The notes beneath the pieces were generated by a model. It did no database searches. It saw only the letters and a list, made by a program, of their open reading frames with translations, and was not told the DNA's origin. Of a stretch of DNA of 64,000 nucleotides, positions 35,940 through 44,757 are shown piece after piece. The stretch comes from GCA-002050365 sp038235165 (GTDB lineage: Bacteria; Acidobacteriota; Blastocatellia; Pyrinomonadales; Pyrinomonadaceae). The position numbers were made by a program, and so were the translations under genes. The stretch lies in the NCBI GenBank assembly GCA_038235165.1, contig JBBSUG010000018.1, positions 22,988-86,987 on the forward strand, read 5' to 3'. How positions within the stretch are numbered: the first letter of the stretch is position 1; the number at the start of each line of letters is the position of its first letter.

Positions 35940-36428
35940 TCAATCGTCAAGTTCACGTTTATCCGTCGGGCATTTTTCCAAAAAATTTTGATACTGTTTA
36001 AATGGAAACGGCTGCCGCCAATTAAATTCAAATTCGTCGGTTTCGCGGTCGGCATAAAGTTGACTAAAGGTTTCGGCAAAGGTGTGACAAACATCTTCTA
36101 TTTTTCCGTAATGCGTAAAAACCAGTTCGCGCTCATTGGTTTCGCGTTCTCCGGTCGGATATTGGTAAATTTCCAGTGCGACATTTTCAGTTTCCCGAAC
36201 AAATCGAAAATCGAATTCCTCCGGGTCACGATTCCACTGCACGACATACTCACCGTTTGCAGAGTCATCTTTCAGCAAATTTGTCAAAATCTGTAAAAGT
36301 TCCGCCAACGCCCGCGAATGCGGCGCGTGTGCCGTCGTCGTGTGAAATTCGCTCGCGCCGTCGTCGAAACCGATTGACATCCAGCCGCACTGCGGCGAAT
36401 TAAAACTGACTTCTAACTTTTTTCTCAT
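35940..36428 (-). CDS. Hypothetical protein
   Basis: A 162-residue soluble, acidic protein starting MRKKLEVSFNSPQCGWMSIG. No motif or membrane segment is seen. It is 4 bases downstream of another unknown gene, so the two are cotranscribed. The aromatic and acidic composition is like the unknown proteins at 10744-11996. Small proteins of this kind are often immunity or regulatory factors, but nothing proves it here. Confidence 0.6.
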   Translation of the reverse strand: MRKKLEVSFNSPQCGWMSIGFDDGASEFHTTTAHAPHSRALAELLQILTNLLKDDSANGEYVVQWNRDPEEFDFRFVRETENVALEIYQYPTGERETNERELVFTHYGKIEDVCHTFAETFSQLYADRETDEFEFNWRQPFPFKQYQNFLEKCPTDKRELDD

Positions 36429-36432
36429 CCTT

Positions 36433-36849
36433 TTAAATTTTTTGTGCGCCTTCTATAATTTCTTCGATTCTCGGTTCAATACCTGACAAAATGCTTAAAC
36501 AACCATTTGTCGTTACAACAAACCATTCTTCAACTTCGAAACCTTTGCTTACGTCTAAAATTCCCGTTTCAATAACTTCACCGTTCGACCATCCACCGGA
36601 GAGTATTTTATATACGTGATGATTGGAATCAAACGCTTTATCTATCCAATACGCAAGTAAATCTCCTTCGTCTAAAAATCGGAAACCTCTCACATTGCTA
36701 AAATAAACTTCCAGTAACACATTACTGAACATTGAAGTTGCAGCAACGACGACAATTCTGAGTCCAGAATAAGTGTACATTATTTCGGTAACGTCGCTCT
36801 CTTGGTCAAATCTATATTGTTTTCCGCGCGGTTCAACTTCAAATCGCAT
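36433..36849 (-). CDS. Hypothetical protein
   Basis: A 138-residue soluble protein of unknown function. Beta-rich pattern (LRIVVVAATSMFSNVLLEVYF, about residues 30-50) and conserved-looking DEGDLLAYW. It is the first gene of a two-gene unit with 35940-36428 and is divergent from thyA. Confidence 0.6.
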   Translation of the reverse strand: MRFEVEPRGKQYRFDQESDVTEIMYTYSGLRIVVVAATSMFSNVLLEVYFSNVRGFRFLDEGDLLAYWIDKAFDSNHHVYKILSGGWSNGEVIETGILDVSKGFEVEEWFVVTTNGCLSILSGIEPRIEEIIEGAQKI

Positions 36850-36905
36850 AATTTATAATTCAAATTAAGTATGGTAACTTTGAGAGAATAATTTCACAAA
36901 TAAAT

Positions 36906-37700
36906 ATGCATCAATATCAGGATTTATTAAAACACATTTTGCAAAACGGAACACGCCACGAAGATCGTACGGGTGTTGGAACAATTTCGACTTTCGGTTA
37001 TCAAATGCGCTTTAATTTGCAAACAGGCTTTCCCGCCGTGACGACTAAAAAACTGCATTTTCGCTCGATTATTCACGAACTGTTGTGGTTTTTGAGCGGC
37101 GACACGAACATCAAATATCTGAATGATCACAAAGTGACGATCTGGGACGAATGGGCGCGGGAAAATGGCGATTTGGGTCCGATTTACGGGAAACAATGGG
37201 TTAATTGGGAAACAAACGACGGGCGCGTCGTCAATCAGATCGCCGATGTAATTGACGAAATAAAACGAAATCCGTATTCGCGGCGGCTCGTCGTTTCGGC
37301 GTGGAACGTCGGCGAACTTGAGGAAATGGCGTTGCTGCCGTGTCATCTGCTTTTTCAATTTTATGTGTCGGGCGGCAAATTATCCTGTCAATTATATCAG
37401 CGGTCAGCCGACAGTTTTCTCGGTGTTCCTTATAATATCGCGTCATATTCGATTTTGACGCAGATGGTCGCCGAACAATGCGATTTGGAAGTCGGCGATT
37501 TTATTTGGACGGGCGGTGATTGTCATATTTATTTGAATCATCTCGATCAGGTGAAATTGCAGTTATCGCGCGAACCGTTTCCGCTTCCGCGACTGATTAT
37601 CAAGCGCAGACCCGATTCTATTTTCGATTATAAATTTGAAGATTTCGAGATTGCGAACTATCAATCACATCAATCAATCGCCGCGCCGATTGCCGTGTGA
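36906..37700 (+). CDS. thyA: Thymidylate synthase
   Basis: Converts dUMP and methylene-tetrahydrofolate to dTMP and dihydrofolate. The 264-residue length is that of the E. coli-type enzyme. Conserved elements in order: RHEDRTGVGTISTFGYQMRF, then YSRRLVVSAWNVGELEEMAL, then the catalytic cysteine in LPCHLLFQFYV (residue 146), the dUMP-binding QRSADSFLGVPYNIASY, and DCHIYLNHLDQ. It ends inside the 3' end of the convergent folate gene, overlapping by 31 bases. Confidence 0.97.
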   Translation: MHQYQDLLKHILQNGTRHEDRTGVGTISTFGYQMRFNLQTGFPAVTTKKLHFRSIIHELLWFLSGDTNIKYLNDHKVTIWDEWARENGDLGPIYGKQWVNWETNDGRVVNQIADVIDEIKRNPYSRRLVVSAWNVGELEEMALLPCHLLFQFYVSGGKLSCQLYQRSADSFLGVPYNIASYSILTQMVAEQCDLEVGDFIWTGGDCHIYLNHLDQVKLQLSREPFPLPRLIIKRRPDSIFDYKFEDFEIANYQSHQSIAAPIAV

Positions 37701-38272
37701 GCAAACTCCCACACTTTTTCCGGCGTGACGCAGAAATCGAGCTTTACATCAAAATTTTGTATATCGGCGATTTCTTCGATTGGTGCAAAGTAATTCAAAC
37801 CTATTTTCAAGCAGTCGGCGCGGCAGTTTATCAAAAATTTATCGTAAAATCCTTTACCGTAACCGGCGCGAAAACCCTTTTCATCAAAACCCGAAAGCGG
37901 CACCAAAACTAAATCTATGTTTTTCGCCGCGATGACTTCCCCGTCAATCGGTTCTCGAATTTGCCAAATATTCTCTTTCAATAAACTGTTCGCCGTAAAT
38001 CGCACATTTTCTAGTTCGCCGGTTTCAAAATTTACGCGCGGCACGAGCGTCCGAATATGCGGAAAATCGCGCCAAATTCGTTTGTAAATGAGAGCGGTAT
38101 CAATCTCGCCGAATTTTTCAATCGCTATGAAACAATGCAGGCAATTGATTTTTGACAGATCGAATTTTTGAAAAAAGTTACTGGCAATTTGTTCGCTTTT
38201 TTCGTTTCTTTCATCCGTCGTGAAGGATTTTTGCGCGGCAAGATGTGTTTTTCTGATTTCTGATTTGGTCAT
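37670..38272 (-). CDS. 5-formyltetrahydrofolate cyclo-ligase
   Basis: ATP-dependent enzyme that returns 5-formyl-THF to the methenyl-THF pool, 200 residues. The C-terminal signature is DLVLVPLSGFDEKGFRAGYGKGFYDKFL (about 131-158), with its GxGKGxYD core. It overlaps thyA at the 3' ends, and the two share the folate one-carbon pool, so their pairing may be functional. Alternatively the overlap may only reflect compact packing. Confidence 0.88.
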   Translation of the reverse strand: MTKSEIRKTHLAAQKSFTTDERNEKSEQIASNFFQKFDLSKINCLHCFIAIEKFGEIDTALIYKRIWRDFPHIRTLVPRVNFETGELENVRFTANSLLKENIWQIREPIDGEVIAAKNIDLVLVPLSGFDEKGFRAGYGKGFYDKFLINCRADCLKIGLNYFAPIEEIADIQNFDVKLDFCVTPEKVWEFAHTAIGAAID

Positions 38273-38287
38273 TTTCCGACTTTGAAA

Positions 38288-39886
38288 CTAATCCGGGACA
38301 AATGCAGAAAGCTGGTCGGCGGTTTGGGCGGCTAAATCGGCGGCGGCGCGGGTTGCATCAGCTTCTGAATTGCCGACGCTCGTCATCACGCGCACCATTG
38401 CGCCGTCGCTGCGGCGGCGCGTTACGCTGTCCCACACCGTATAAACTTTGTCGCTGTATTCGCTGGCAACGGCGCGTCCGCGTCCTTGATACCAGTAAAT
38501 TAAAACTTCCTTGTAAGCACCGTTTTCGACGATGAACCAATTGGCTTTGAAAGTTTTGCCCGCCGGAGTTTTAATTTCAATTATAGCGGGCTGTTTCATT
38601 TCCCAACCGGCACCCGGCAAACAATTTTGCGGGCTGTGATAAGTCGCACCCGTTCGCTGCGAAGCGTAGTAACCGACGTATAAATTCGCGCCGCGTCCGT
38701 CCGGCAGTGTGTATTCGCGCATCATATAATCACTGGCGCGGAGAACAATTTCGGTTTGTTTATCGAACTTTATTTCACTTCCCTTCTGCCGCCAATCGCC
38801 GAGCTGCGCCGGAATTGCCGCCAAATTTTCGCGTTCGACCTTAATTTCACCGCGTTCGGCAAACCAATTGATAAAAATACCGCCGATTAATAATGCGGCG
38901 AACAGCCAGAGTATTTGGTTTTTGGTGTTGGTTTTTCGGTTTTTGGTCTCAGAATCTGCGGTTTGGAATCTGAAATCTGGAATTTGGAATCTGGAATTTG
39001 GAATCTTCTTCAGCCCGTAGTTTAACGTGAGCAATAAAACCAAAGCCGCCACATAAACGAGCCAGCCGGAAAGTTCGTGCCAAAGGCTTTCGGTCGCTTG
39101 TTTGCCGTAATAATAAGTTAGAACGCCGGTTGCCGTGACCCGCGCCGCATTGGTGACAATCGCGATCGGAAACGCCGAGAGCATTAAAACAAAGGCTCGC
39201 CAAAAGTTGTTGTTTTTCCAAAACGGTGTGTCAGTGACAATTCTTTCACGAGAAAAATAAGCCAATACGAGGGCGAGCGTAATTAGCGTCATCAGCGAGC
39301 GAATGCCGCTGCACGCTTCGACGACTTCGAGGGCGATAATCTGCGTCGCGCCGCGCGGCAGAATTTCGATGACATTGCCTTTTCTAACCGAGGCGACCTC
39401 AAAAAGTCTGATGCCCCAAACCGCCATTTGCGAAGCCCAAATTTGCAGCGGAAACGCGATTTTATTAAAGATGATCTGCGGAATCGGGATCGCCAAAAGC
39501 AACAGCGCAAACGGCACGACAAGCAGTTTCAAAATATTCGCGCCCCAAAAATAAATCACCATTCCGGCGAGCATTATCACCAGTGAAATCCGCTGCGTGA
39601 ACAGTTCCGCGCCGAGCGTGCCGCCCAGAAGAAACAGTATGGCTCCTAAAATCAATCCGCTGCCCAGCCAAAATTGCGGCGTTCGGCGAGCCGCTTTTAA
39701 TTTATCGAATTCGAACCAAATGATGCAGCCGATCACAAACGGCACAAGCAGTCCGTGTGAATAATTGTCGTCCGTCCACCAATCGGAAACTAATTTGGTC
39801 AGAACGGCGGCGTACAGAAAAATAAACGCCGCCGCGATAACGAGCGGCTGCCAAAGTTTTTTGAATTTTATTGAAAAGAAATTCAT
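38288..39886 (-). CDS. Exosortase fused to EpsI
   Basis: Polytopic inner-membrane transpeptidase-like protein of 532 residues. The exosortase part (about 1-290) has eight or so helices and the catalytic Cys192 in EACSGIRSLMTL, Arg249 in TNAARVTATG and His270 in WHELSGWLVY. The C-terminal EpsI-type domain (about 330-532) includes RTGATYHSPQNCLPGAGWEM. In many genomes these are two genes. The linker (about 295-322) is the translation of an intergenic heptamer repeat (IPNSRFQIPDFRFQ). The gene is divergent from the exopolysaccharide operon. Confidence 0.92.
   Translation of the reverse strand: MNFFSIKFKKLWQPLVIAAAFIFLYAAVLTKLVSDWWTDDNYSHGLLVPFVIGCIIWFEFDKLKAARRTPQFWLGSGLILGAILFLLGGTLGAELFTQRISLVIMLAGMVIYFWGANILKLLVVPFALLLLAIPIPQIIFNKIAFPLQIWASQMAVWGIRLFEVASVRKGNVIEILPRGATQIIALEVVEACSGIRSLMTLITLALVLAYFSRERIVTDTPFWKNNNFWRAFVLMLSAFPIAIVTNAARVTATGVLTYYYGKQATESLWHELSGWLVYVAALVLLLTLNYGLKKIPNSRFQIPDFRFQTADSETKNRKTNTKNQILWLFAALLIGGIFINWFAERGEIKVERENLAAIPAQLGDWRQKGSEIKFDKQTEIVLRASDYMMREYTLPDGRGANLYVGYYASQRTGATYHSPQNCLPGAGWEMKQPAIIEIKTPAGKTFKANWFIVENGAYKEVLIYWYQGRGRAVASEYSDKVYTVWDSVTRRRSDGAMVRVMTSVGNSEADATRAAADLAAQTADQLSAFVPD
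38938..39006. repeat. Heptamer repeat inside the exosortase-EpsI linker
   Basis: Units of TTGGAAT/CTGGAAT lie in frame in the coding sequence. The left edge is the 16-mer GGTTTTTGGTCTCAGA, also found at 25146-25161. It maps to protein residues 294-316, outside both domains. Confidence 0.75.
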
Positions 39887-40395
39887 TGTCGCTATTTAGG
39901 CAAACGGATAATCGAGGCATAATTCCGCGATCTGAATAAATTATAACAAAATTGACAAATATTGGATAAATAATTTTAGAGCGAGAAAACACTTGATTTT
40001 AAGTTGATAATCAGTATAATCAGCTCAATTCACACAAATTCCGAAACCGGCATTGATGTTTCAGCAGTATTGAAACCGGGTGTTTCACATTACTGCCTTC
40101 CACAACGAAACAAAATAATTCCGATTTTTCTGAAATTTGCGGTTGATTGATTGTTTTTTTCATAAAGCCGACGAAAGTTGGTCGTCTTGAAAAGTTAACT
40201 TCAATTTTTCAAGTGAATTTTTGAAACACAGGATCGAATTTTCTTAGTTCTGACCGAAAAGTTTGCCCTTTTCAGTCGGTGCGGGAAGAACAAGTTTTGC
40301 CGGTAATCTTTTTAGAGTCAATGCCCCGACTTTAAAATTATCACGGAGCGAAAAGTTTTTTCTCAAAACACTTAGGGAAAATCTATTTTACAAAA
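39887..40395. other. Divergent intergenic region with structured leader
   Basis: About 500 bases separate the exosortase gene from the exopolysaccharide operon. A sigma-70-like promoter is at 39993-40020. The leader after it has three hairpins: GACGA/TCGTC at 40170-40186, CTTGAAAA/TTTTCAAG at 40186-40213, and a ten-pair stem with one mismatch at 40252-40277. No known riboswitch was recognised. Confidence 0.5.
39993..40020 (+). promoter_or_regulatory. Sigma-70-like promoter of the exopolysaccharide operon
   Basis: TTGATT (39993-39998), a 16-base spacer, then TATAAT (40015-40020). The transcript would carry a leader of about 370 bases before ATG 40396. Confidence 0.5.
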
Positions 40396-42771
40396 ATGCG
40401 ATATACAGAGTGCCGATTTTTCCAATTTTTACTGCTTGCCGTCATCCTCGGCAGCGGTCTTTTCGTTGTTTCTTGCAGTAGTCATTCCCAACAAAAACAT
40501 TTGACGCGCGGCGAAGAATATTTGCAGAGTCGCAAATTCCAGGAGGCCGCGATGGAATTTCGCGCCGCCGCCGATATTGATAAAAATTCGGCTGACGCAC
40601 ACTGGGGACTGGCGCGGGCGAACGAAAGTCTCGGACAATTTTACGAAACCGTCGAAGAATTGCGCCGCGTCGTCGAACTCAGCCCCGACAACCTCGCTGC
40701 CAAAGCCAAACTCGGCAGTTATTACCTCGCTTTTCAGCCGCCGAACACGGTCGAAACCGGCAAACTTCTCGATGATATTTTCGCCCGCGACCCCAGTTTT
40801 ATCGAAGGTCACATCTTAAAAGCGGATTTGCTGGCGACACAGGAAAAACCCGAAACTGAAATTTTGGCAGTTCTCGACTACGCCGTATCGTTAAATCCGA
40901 ACCGCCCCGAAACTTATCTGAGCCGGTCGCGCTACTTTATGAAAATAAAGAAACCGAACGAGGCGGAAAATTCCATTCAAAAAGCGATTGCGGTCAGTGC
41001 AAACGCCGCTATCGGTTATCTCGAATACGGCAGGTTTCTCGATTATCAAGACCGCGAAAATGATGCCGAAACACAATTCGGCAAAGCGGTAACGGTCGAA
41101 CCGCAGAACATCGAAGCGCGTGAAGCGATTGCCAAATTTTATCTCGCTCAAAAACAATTCGACAAAGCCGAAAACGCCTATCAGCAACTCGTCGAAGTGC
41201 GCGAAAACAGCCCCGAAAGCAGGTTGGAACTGGGAAGTTTTTACGCACAAATCGGACGTAAAGACGATGCGCTCAAGGTTTTCGGCGAGATTATCGCGGA
41301 ATTTCCCGAATACGTTCGCGCCCGCTACCGGCTCGGTGAAATTTATCTCGAACGCCGGGAAAACGACAAAGTTGCCGAACAGGTTGACGAACTTTTGAAG
41401 TTAAATAATAACGACACGGAAACATTGCTGCTTCGCGCCCGTCTCAAATTACAGGAAAATAAGCCTGACGAAGCGGTGTCTGATTTGGAAGAAGTTTTGA
41501 AAAAACAGCCGAGTCAGCGCGATGCGCTTTTCTATATGACGCAGGCGCGGCTGGCACTCGGACAAACCGATCAGGCGCGGGCTTTTATCGGCGATTTAGA
41601 AAAATATCATCCCGATTTTCTGCGACCGAAATTGTTAAAGATTCAGGCGAGTTTTGCGGAAAATGAACCGGAAAATGCGCTTCGTTTGTCGAACGAACTG
41701 CTCGAAGCCGTGCGGCGTACATATCCCGCCGCACAGCCGGACGGACAGGATTTGGAAGAACTGCGGGTGCGCGGTTTGACGGCTCGCGGTCTGGCATTTC
41801 TCGCGCTCGGAAAATTGACCGAAGCCCGCGCCGATTTGCAGGAAATTGTTCGGATTTCCCCGTCGTCGTCTGCCGCTGCGGTCAATCTGGCGAAAGTTGC
41901 CGCCGCCGCCGGAAATTATGCGGAAGCGGCAAATCTCTATGAGAAAGCACTGACTGCGGACGGCGGCAACTTTGACGCGCTGAACGGTTTAGTCAACATT
42001 CTCATTCGGCAAAATCAATTTGATCGGGCGCAGGCGAAAATTGACGGCGCGATCAGCGGCAACGGCGGGCAAGCCGAAAATGCGGCGGCTCTGCACTATT
42101 TGAAATCAAATGTTTTTACGGCGCAAAAAAATGAAGCGGCGGCTGAAAACGAACTTAAAAAAGCGATTGAACTCGACGAAAATTATCTGCCTGCGTATTC
42201 GGCTTATGCTTCTCTTTGGGCAGCGCGAAACCAAACCGAACAGGCTGTCGAACAATATAACAAGGTAATTGAAAAGAAACCGTCGGCTTCGGTTTACACT
42301 CTGCTCGGAATGCTCGAAGACGGGCGCGGAAATAAAGAACAAGCCGAAAATCACTATCGCAAAGCACTCGAAATTACACCGAACACACCGATTGCATCAA
42401 ATAATTTGGCGTGGCTGATCGTCTCCGGCGGCGGAAATTTGGATGAAGCGTTGAAACTGGCGCAAACGGCGGTCAATCGGAATTCGGGAACCGCCGGTTT
42501 TTACGATACGCTCGGCTGGATTTACTACAAAAAAGAACTTTACTCGCCTGCCGTCGAACAGCTAAAGCGGGCAACAATTCTCGACGCAGGCGAAGCGACT
42601 CGCAGCGGACAGTCGCCGTCGGGTGCTTATCGTCTGCGGCTCGCAATGGCGTTATCGGCGGCGGGTGATAAATTATCGGCACGGCGCGAAGTCGTCAGTT
42701 CGCTGCAAAACGGACAAAATTTAAATGAACAGGAAACTCAGCAGGCGAAAAATCTGCTGGCTAGTTTGTAA
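40396..42771 (+). CDS. TPR-repeat lipoprotein of the exosortase system (PrsT-like)
   Basis: A 791-residue lipoprotein. The lipobox ends in the cysteine of FVVSC (residue 27), and the rest is a long array of about 20 tetratricopeptide repeats such as AEENAYQQLVEV- and EAVSDLEEVL-type helix pairs. It is the first gene of the long exopolysaccharide operon; proteins of this layout next to exosortase genes are called PrsT. It probably acts as a periplasmic scaffold in export. Start ATG 40396. Confidence 0.85.
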   Translation: MRYTECRFFQFLLLAVILGSGLFVVSCSSHSQQKHLTRGEEYLQSRKFQEAAMEFRAAADIDKNSADAHWGLARANESLGQFYETVEELRRVVELSPDNLAAKAKLGSYYLAFQPPNTVETGKLLDDIFARDPSFIEGHILKADLLATQEKPETEILAVLDYAVSLNPNRPETYLSRSRYFMKIKKPNEAENSIQKAIAVSANAAIGYLEYGRFLDYQDRENDAETQFGKAVTVEPQNIEAREAIAKFYLAQKQFDKAENAYQQLVEVRENSPESRLELGSFYAQIGRKDDALKVFGEIIAEFPEYVRARYRLGEIYLERRENDKVAEQVDELLKLNNNDTETLLLRARLKLQENKPDEAVSDLEEVLKKQPSQRDALFYMTQARLALGQTDQARAFIGDLEKYHPDFLRPKLLKIQASFAENEPENALRLSNELLEAVRRTYPAAQPDGQDLEELRVRGLTARGLAFLALGKLTEARADLQEIVRISPSSSAAAVNLAKVAAAAGNYAEAANLYEKALTADGGNFDALNGLVNILIRQNQFDRAQAKIDGAISGNGGQAENAAALHYLKSNVFTAQKNEAAAENELKKAIELDENYLPAYSAYASLWAARNQTEQAVEQYNKVIEKKPSASVYTLLGMLEDGRGNKEQAENHYRKALEITPNTPIASNNLAWLIVSGGGNLDEALKLAQTAVNRNSGTAGFYDTLGWIYYKKELYSPAVEQLKRATILDAGEATRSGQSPSGAYRLRLAMALSAAGDKLSARREVVSSLQNGQNLNEQETQQAKNLLASL

Positions 42772-42800
42772 GTTCGGGTTTCAGATTCAAGGTTTAAGGA
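42771..42800. repeat. Degenerate heptamer-like tract after the PrsT-like gene
   Basis: GGGTTTCAGATTCAAGGTTTAAGG has the TTTCAG/ATTCAAG composition of the heptamer family. It lies between the PrsT-like stop codon and the ribosome site of the next small gene. Confidence 0.35.
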
Positions 42801-42802
42801 TT

Positions 42803-42982
42803 ATGTTGATTTTAACTTTTATAACGAATGTGTTGACAGCAACCGTGTTTTTACTTTCCGGTGTGATGAGGGAAAAAATCGGGTTGTTTGTGTTCGGAAT
42901 TGGTTTAATTGTTTCGGCAATCGTTCTGCGGCGGATTTTCAGTCGGAATGAGCGGCAGGAAGCAGAAAAAACGATTAGTTAA
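42803..42982 (+). CDS. Small two-helix membrane protein
   Basis: A 59-residue protein with two hydrophobic helices (MLILTFITNVLTATVFLLSG and IGLFVFGIGLIVSAIVLRRI) and a charged end. ATG 42803 follows AAGGA closely. It lies between the PrsT-like and Wzz-like genes in the same direction, so it is probably part of the operon. No family is recognised. The longer frame from 42725 overlaps the preceding gene and a repeat and is not used. Confidence 0.5.
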   Translation: MLILTFITNVLTATVFLLSGVMREKIGLFVFGIGLIVSAIVLRRIFSRNERQEAEKTIS

Positions 42983-43014
42983 ATAGAGCGGTAAATTTTC
43001 AGGAAGAAAAAAAG

Positions 43015-44676
43015 ATGAGCGTAGAATTTAGACAGAGAACGGCAGGCGAATTTATCAGGATGCTGAAACGGCGGAAGTGGCTGATTTTGCTGCCGATTAT
43101 TACGATGACGGCGGCAATCGGCTACGTCGTTCACCGGCTGCCGAGCGTTTACGAATCGAAAACGCTGCTGACGGTTAAACCGCCGACGATTTCCGATAAG
43201 GTCGTCCAGTCGCTGACCGACGAAGATTTGACCCAGCGGCTGCAAACCATCAACCAGGAAGTTTTAAGCCGTTCGTCGCTGGAACCGATGGTCACGAAAT
43301 ACAAGCTCTTTGAACTCGAACGCAACGCCGGTGTCCCGATGGAACTGATTATCGAAAAGATGTATAAAAACATCATCGTCGAGCCGGAGAGAAGCGATGA
43401 CGACCGCAAAGTGGCGGCGTTCAAGCTGACCTACCGGGATCGTTCGCCGGAAGCGGCGCGAAACGTCGCGGCGGAACTCGCCAGCAAATACGTCAACGCG
43501 CAGGTTCTCGCTTCAACACAGACGGCGGAAGCGACCCGCGAATTTCTCGACAATCAGGTCAATCAGTCGAAAACGACGCTCGACGTGCTGGAGAAACAAA
43601 GGCTTGGAGTTATGATGCAGAATGTTGACACGCTGCCGGAATCTTCGCAGGGTTTGATCGCCCAGCTTTCCGGTCTGCGTCAGCGCGAGGAAACGATTTC
43701 CAAAGAAAAAGAATCGTTGATGATGGAAAAGGGACGGCTCAACGACAGTATTCGTGCGCTCAACAGTTCGGCACGAATTATTGACGATTTCGGCGACAAG
43801 GAAACGCGGGATGCAGCGACGCAGGCGGCGCGAATCGAAGATTCACCGGCGTATGTCCAGCTTGTCGCCAAACGCGCCGAACTCAGTTCCAAACTCGAAA
43901 ATCTAAAGCTGACGTTAAAAGAAAAACACCCGGACGTAATTAGGGCGCAAAACGATGTCGGCAAGGTCAACGACGAAATCGAAGCGTTGAAAAAAAGCAC
44001 TCAAACCCGTGTTAACGACGCGACTTCGGCGAGTTCGCGGAAAGCCGATCTGCAAAAACAAAATTTAGGAGTTGACAAACAAAAAGCCGAAAACCAAATC
44101 ACGCAGATTGACCAGCAGATGCAGTATAAAGATCAGGAAATACAGCAGAACGCCGGACAAATAGCCGGTTTAGAGGCAAAAATCAACACGATTCCGAACG
44201 TCAAAGTCGCGCTTGAAAGCATTACCAATCAATATGAATCGGCAAAAGCGACGTATGACGATTTTTTGAAAAAGCGCAACGACGCGAGCGTCCAGGTTGA
44301 CCGCGAACAAAACGCGCAGGGCGAGACGATTCGCGTGCAGGACGCAGCGAGTTTACCGGCATCGCCGGTCGCGCCGAAACGCGCAATGCTGACGGCACTC
44401 GGTTCGGGCATCGGGCTGGCTCTCGGTTTATTTTTGGCGGCGTTGTTTGAAATTCCGCGTGTTTTGAAAATCCAAAACATCGAAGATGCGAAACACTACA
44501 CCGGACTGCCGATTTTGGCATCCGTGCCGCCGCTGTTATCGCACGATGAAAAAGTTTGGCAAAAACGCTCCCACTGGTTAAAAGTGTTGACCGGAATCGC
44601 CGTCGCAGTCGGCGTGATCCCGTTAATTATTATTGCACTGGAAAAAACCCGCATTTTCGAGCGCGTTGTTTCTTAA
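43015..44676 (+). CDS. Polysaccharide chain-length determinant (Wzz/GumC-like)
   Basis: Inner-membrane protein of 553 residues. One helix at 22-41 and one near 458-479 flank a long periplasmic coiled coil (about 160-420). Motifs near the ends fit Wzz proteins, including the proline-glycine-rich second helix (AMLTALGSGIGLALGLFLAAL) and LPASPVAPKRA before it. It sets glycan chain length and recruits the polymerase. No kinase domain is fused; the CpsD-like protein is separate. The start at ATG 43015 follows AGGAAG. Confidence 0.88.
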   Translation: MSVEFRQRTAGEFIRMLKRRKWLILLPIITMTAAIGYVVHRLPSVYESKTLLTVKPPTISDKVVQSLTDEDLTQRLQTINQEVLSRSSLEPMVTKYKLFELERNAGVPMELIIEKMYKNIIVEPERSDDDRKVAAFKLTYRDRSPEAARNVAAELASKYVNAQVLASTQTAEATREFLDNQVNQSKTTLDVLEKQRLGVMMQNVDTLPESSQGLIAQLSGLRQREETISKEKESLMMEKGRLNDSIRALNSSARIIDDFGDKETRDAATQAARIEDSPAYVQLVAKRAELSSKLENLKLTLKEKHPDVIRAQNDVGKVNDEIEALKKSTQTRVNDATSASSRKADLQKQNLGVDKQKAENQITQIDQQMQYKDQEIQQNAGQIAGLEAKINTIPNVKVALESITNQYESAKATYDDFLKKRNDASVQVDREQNAQGETIRVQDAASLPASPVAPKRAMLTALGSGIGLALGLFLAALFEIPRVLKIQNIEDAKHYTGLPILASVPPLLSHDEKVWQKRSHWLKVLTGIAVAVGVIPLIIIALEKTRIFERVVS

Positions 44677-44677
44677 A

Positions 44678-44740
44678 ATTCCAGATTCCGGATTCCAGAT
44701 TCTAAAGTGGAAGAAAAATCTGGAATCCGGAATCTGGAAT
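44678..44740. repeat. Heptamer-repeat hairpin element, second perfect 24-bp pair
   Basis: Left arm 44678-44701 and right arm 44717-44740 are exact complements with a 15-base loop. Both carry the same CCGG variant unit, so the two arms changed together or were copied from each other. It lies between the Wzz and ATPase genes. Confidence 0.85.
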
Positions 44741-44757
44741 CTGGAGTAGATAAAATT

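Noticed and set aside
40021..40395. Cyclic di-GMP riboswitch in the exopolysaccharide leader
   Set aside because: The conserved GEMM core bases and tetraloop receptor were not found; only generic hairpins are present.
44707..44757. Earlier start of the ExeA-type ATPase
   Set aside because: The extra residues are the heptamer element; the family N-terminus begins at ATG 44758.
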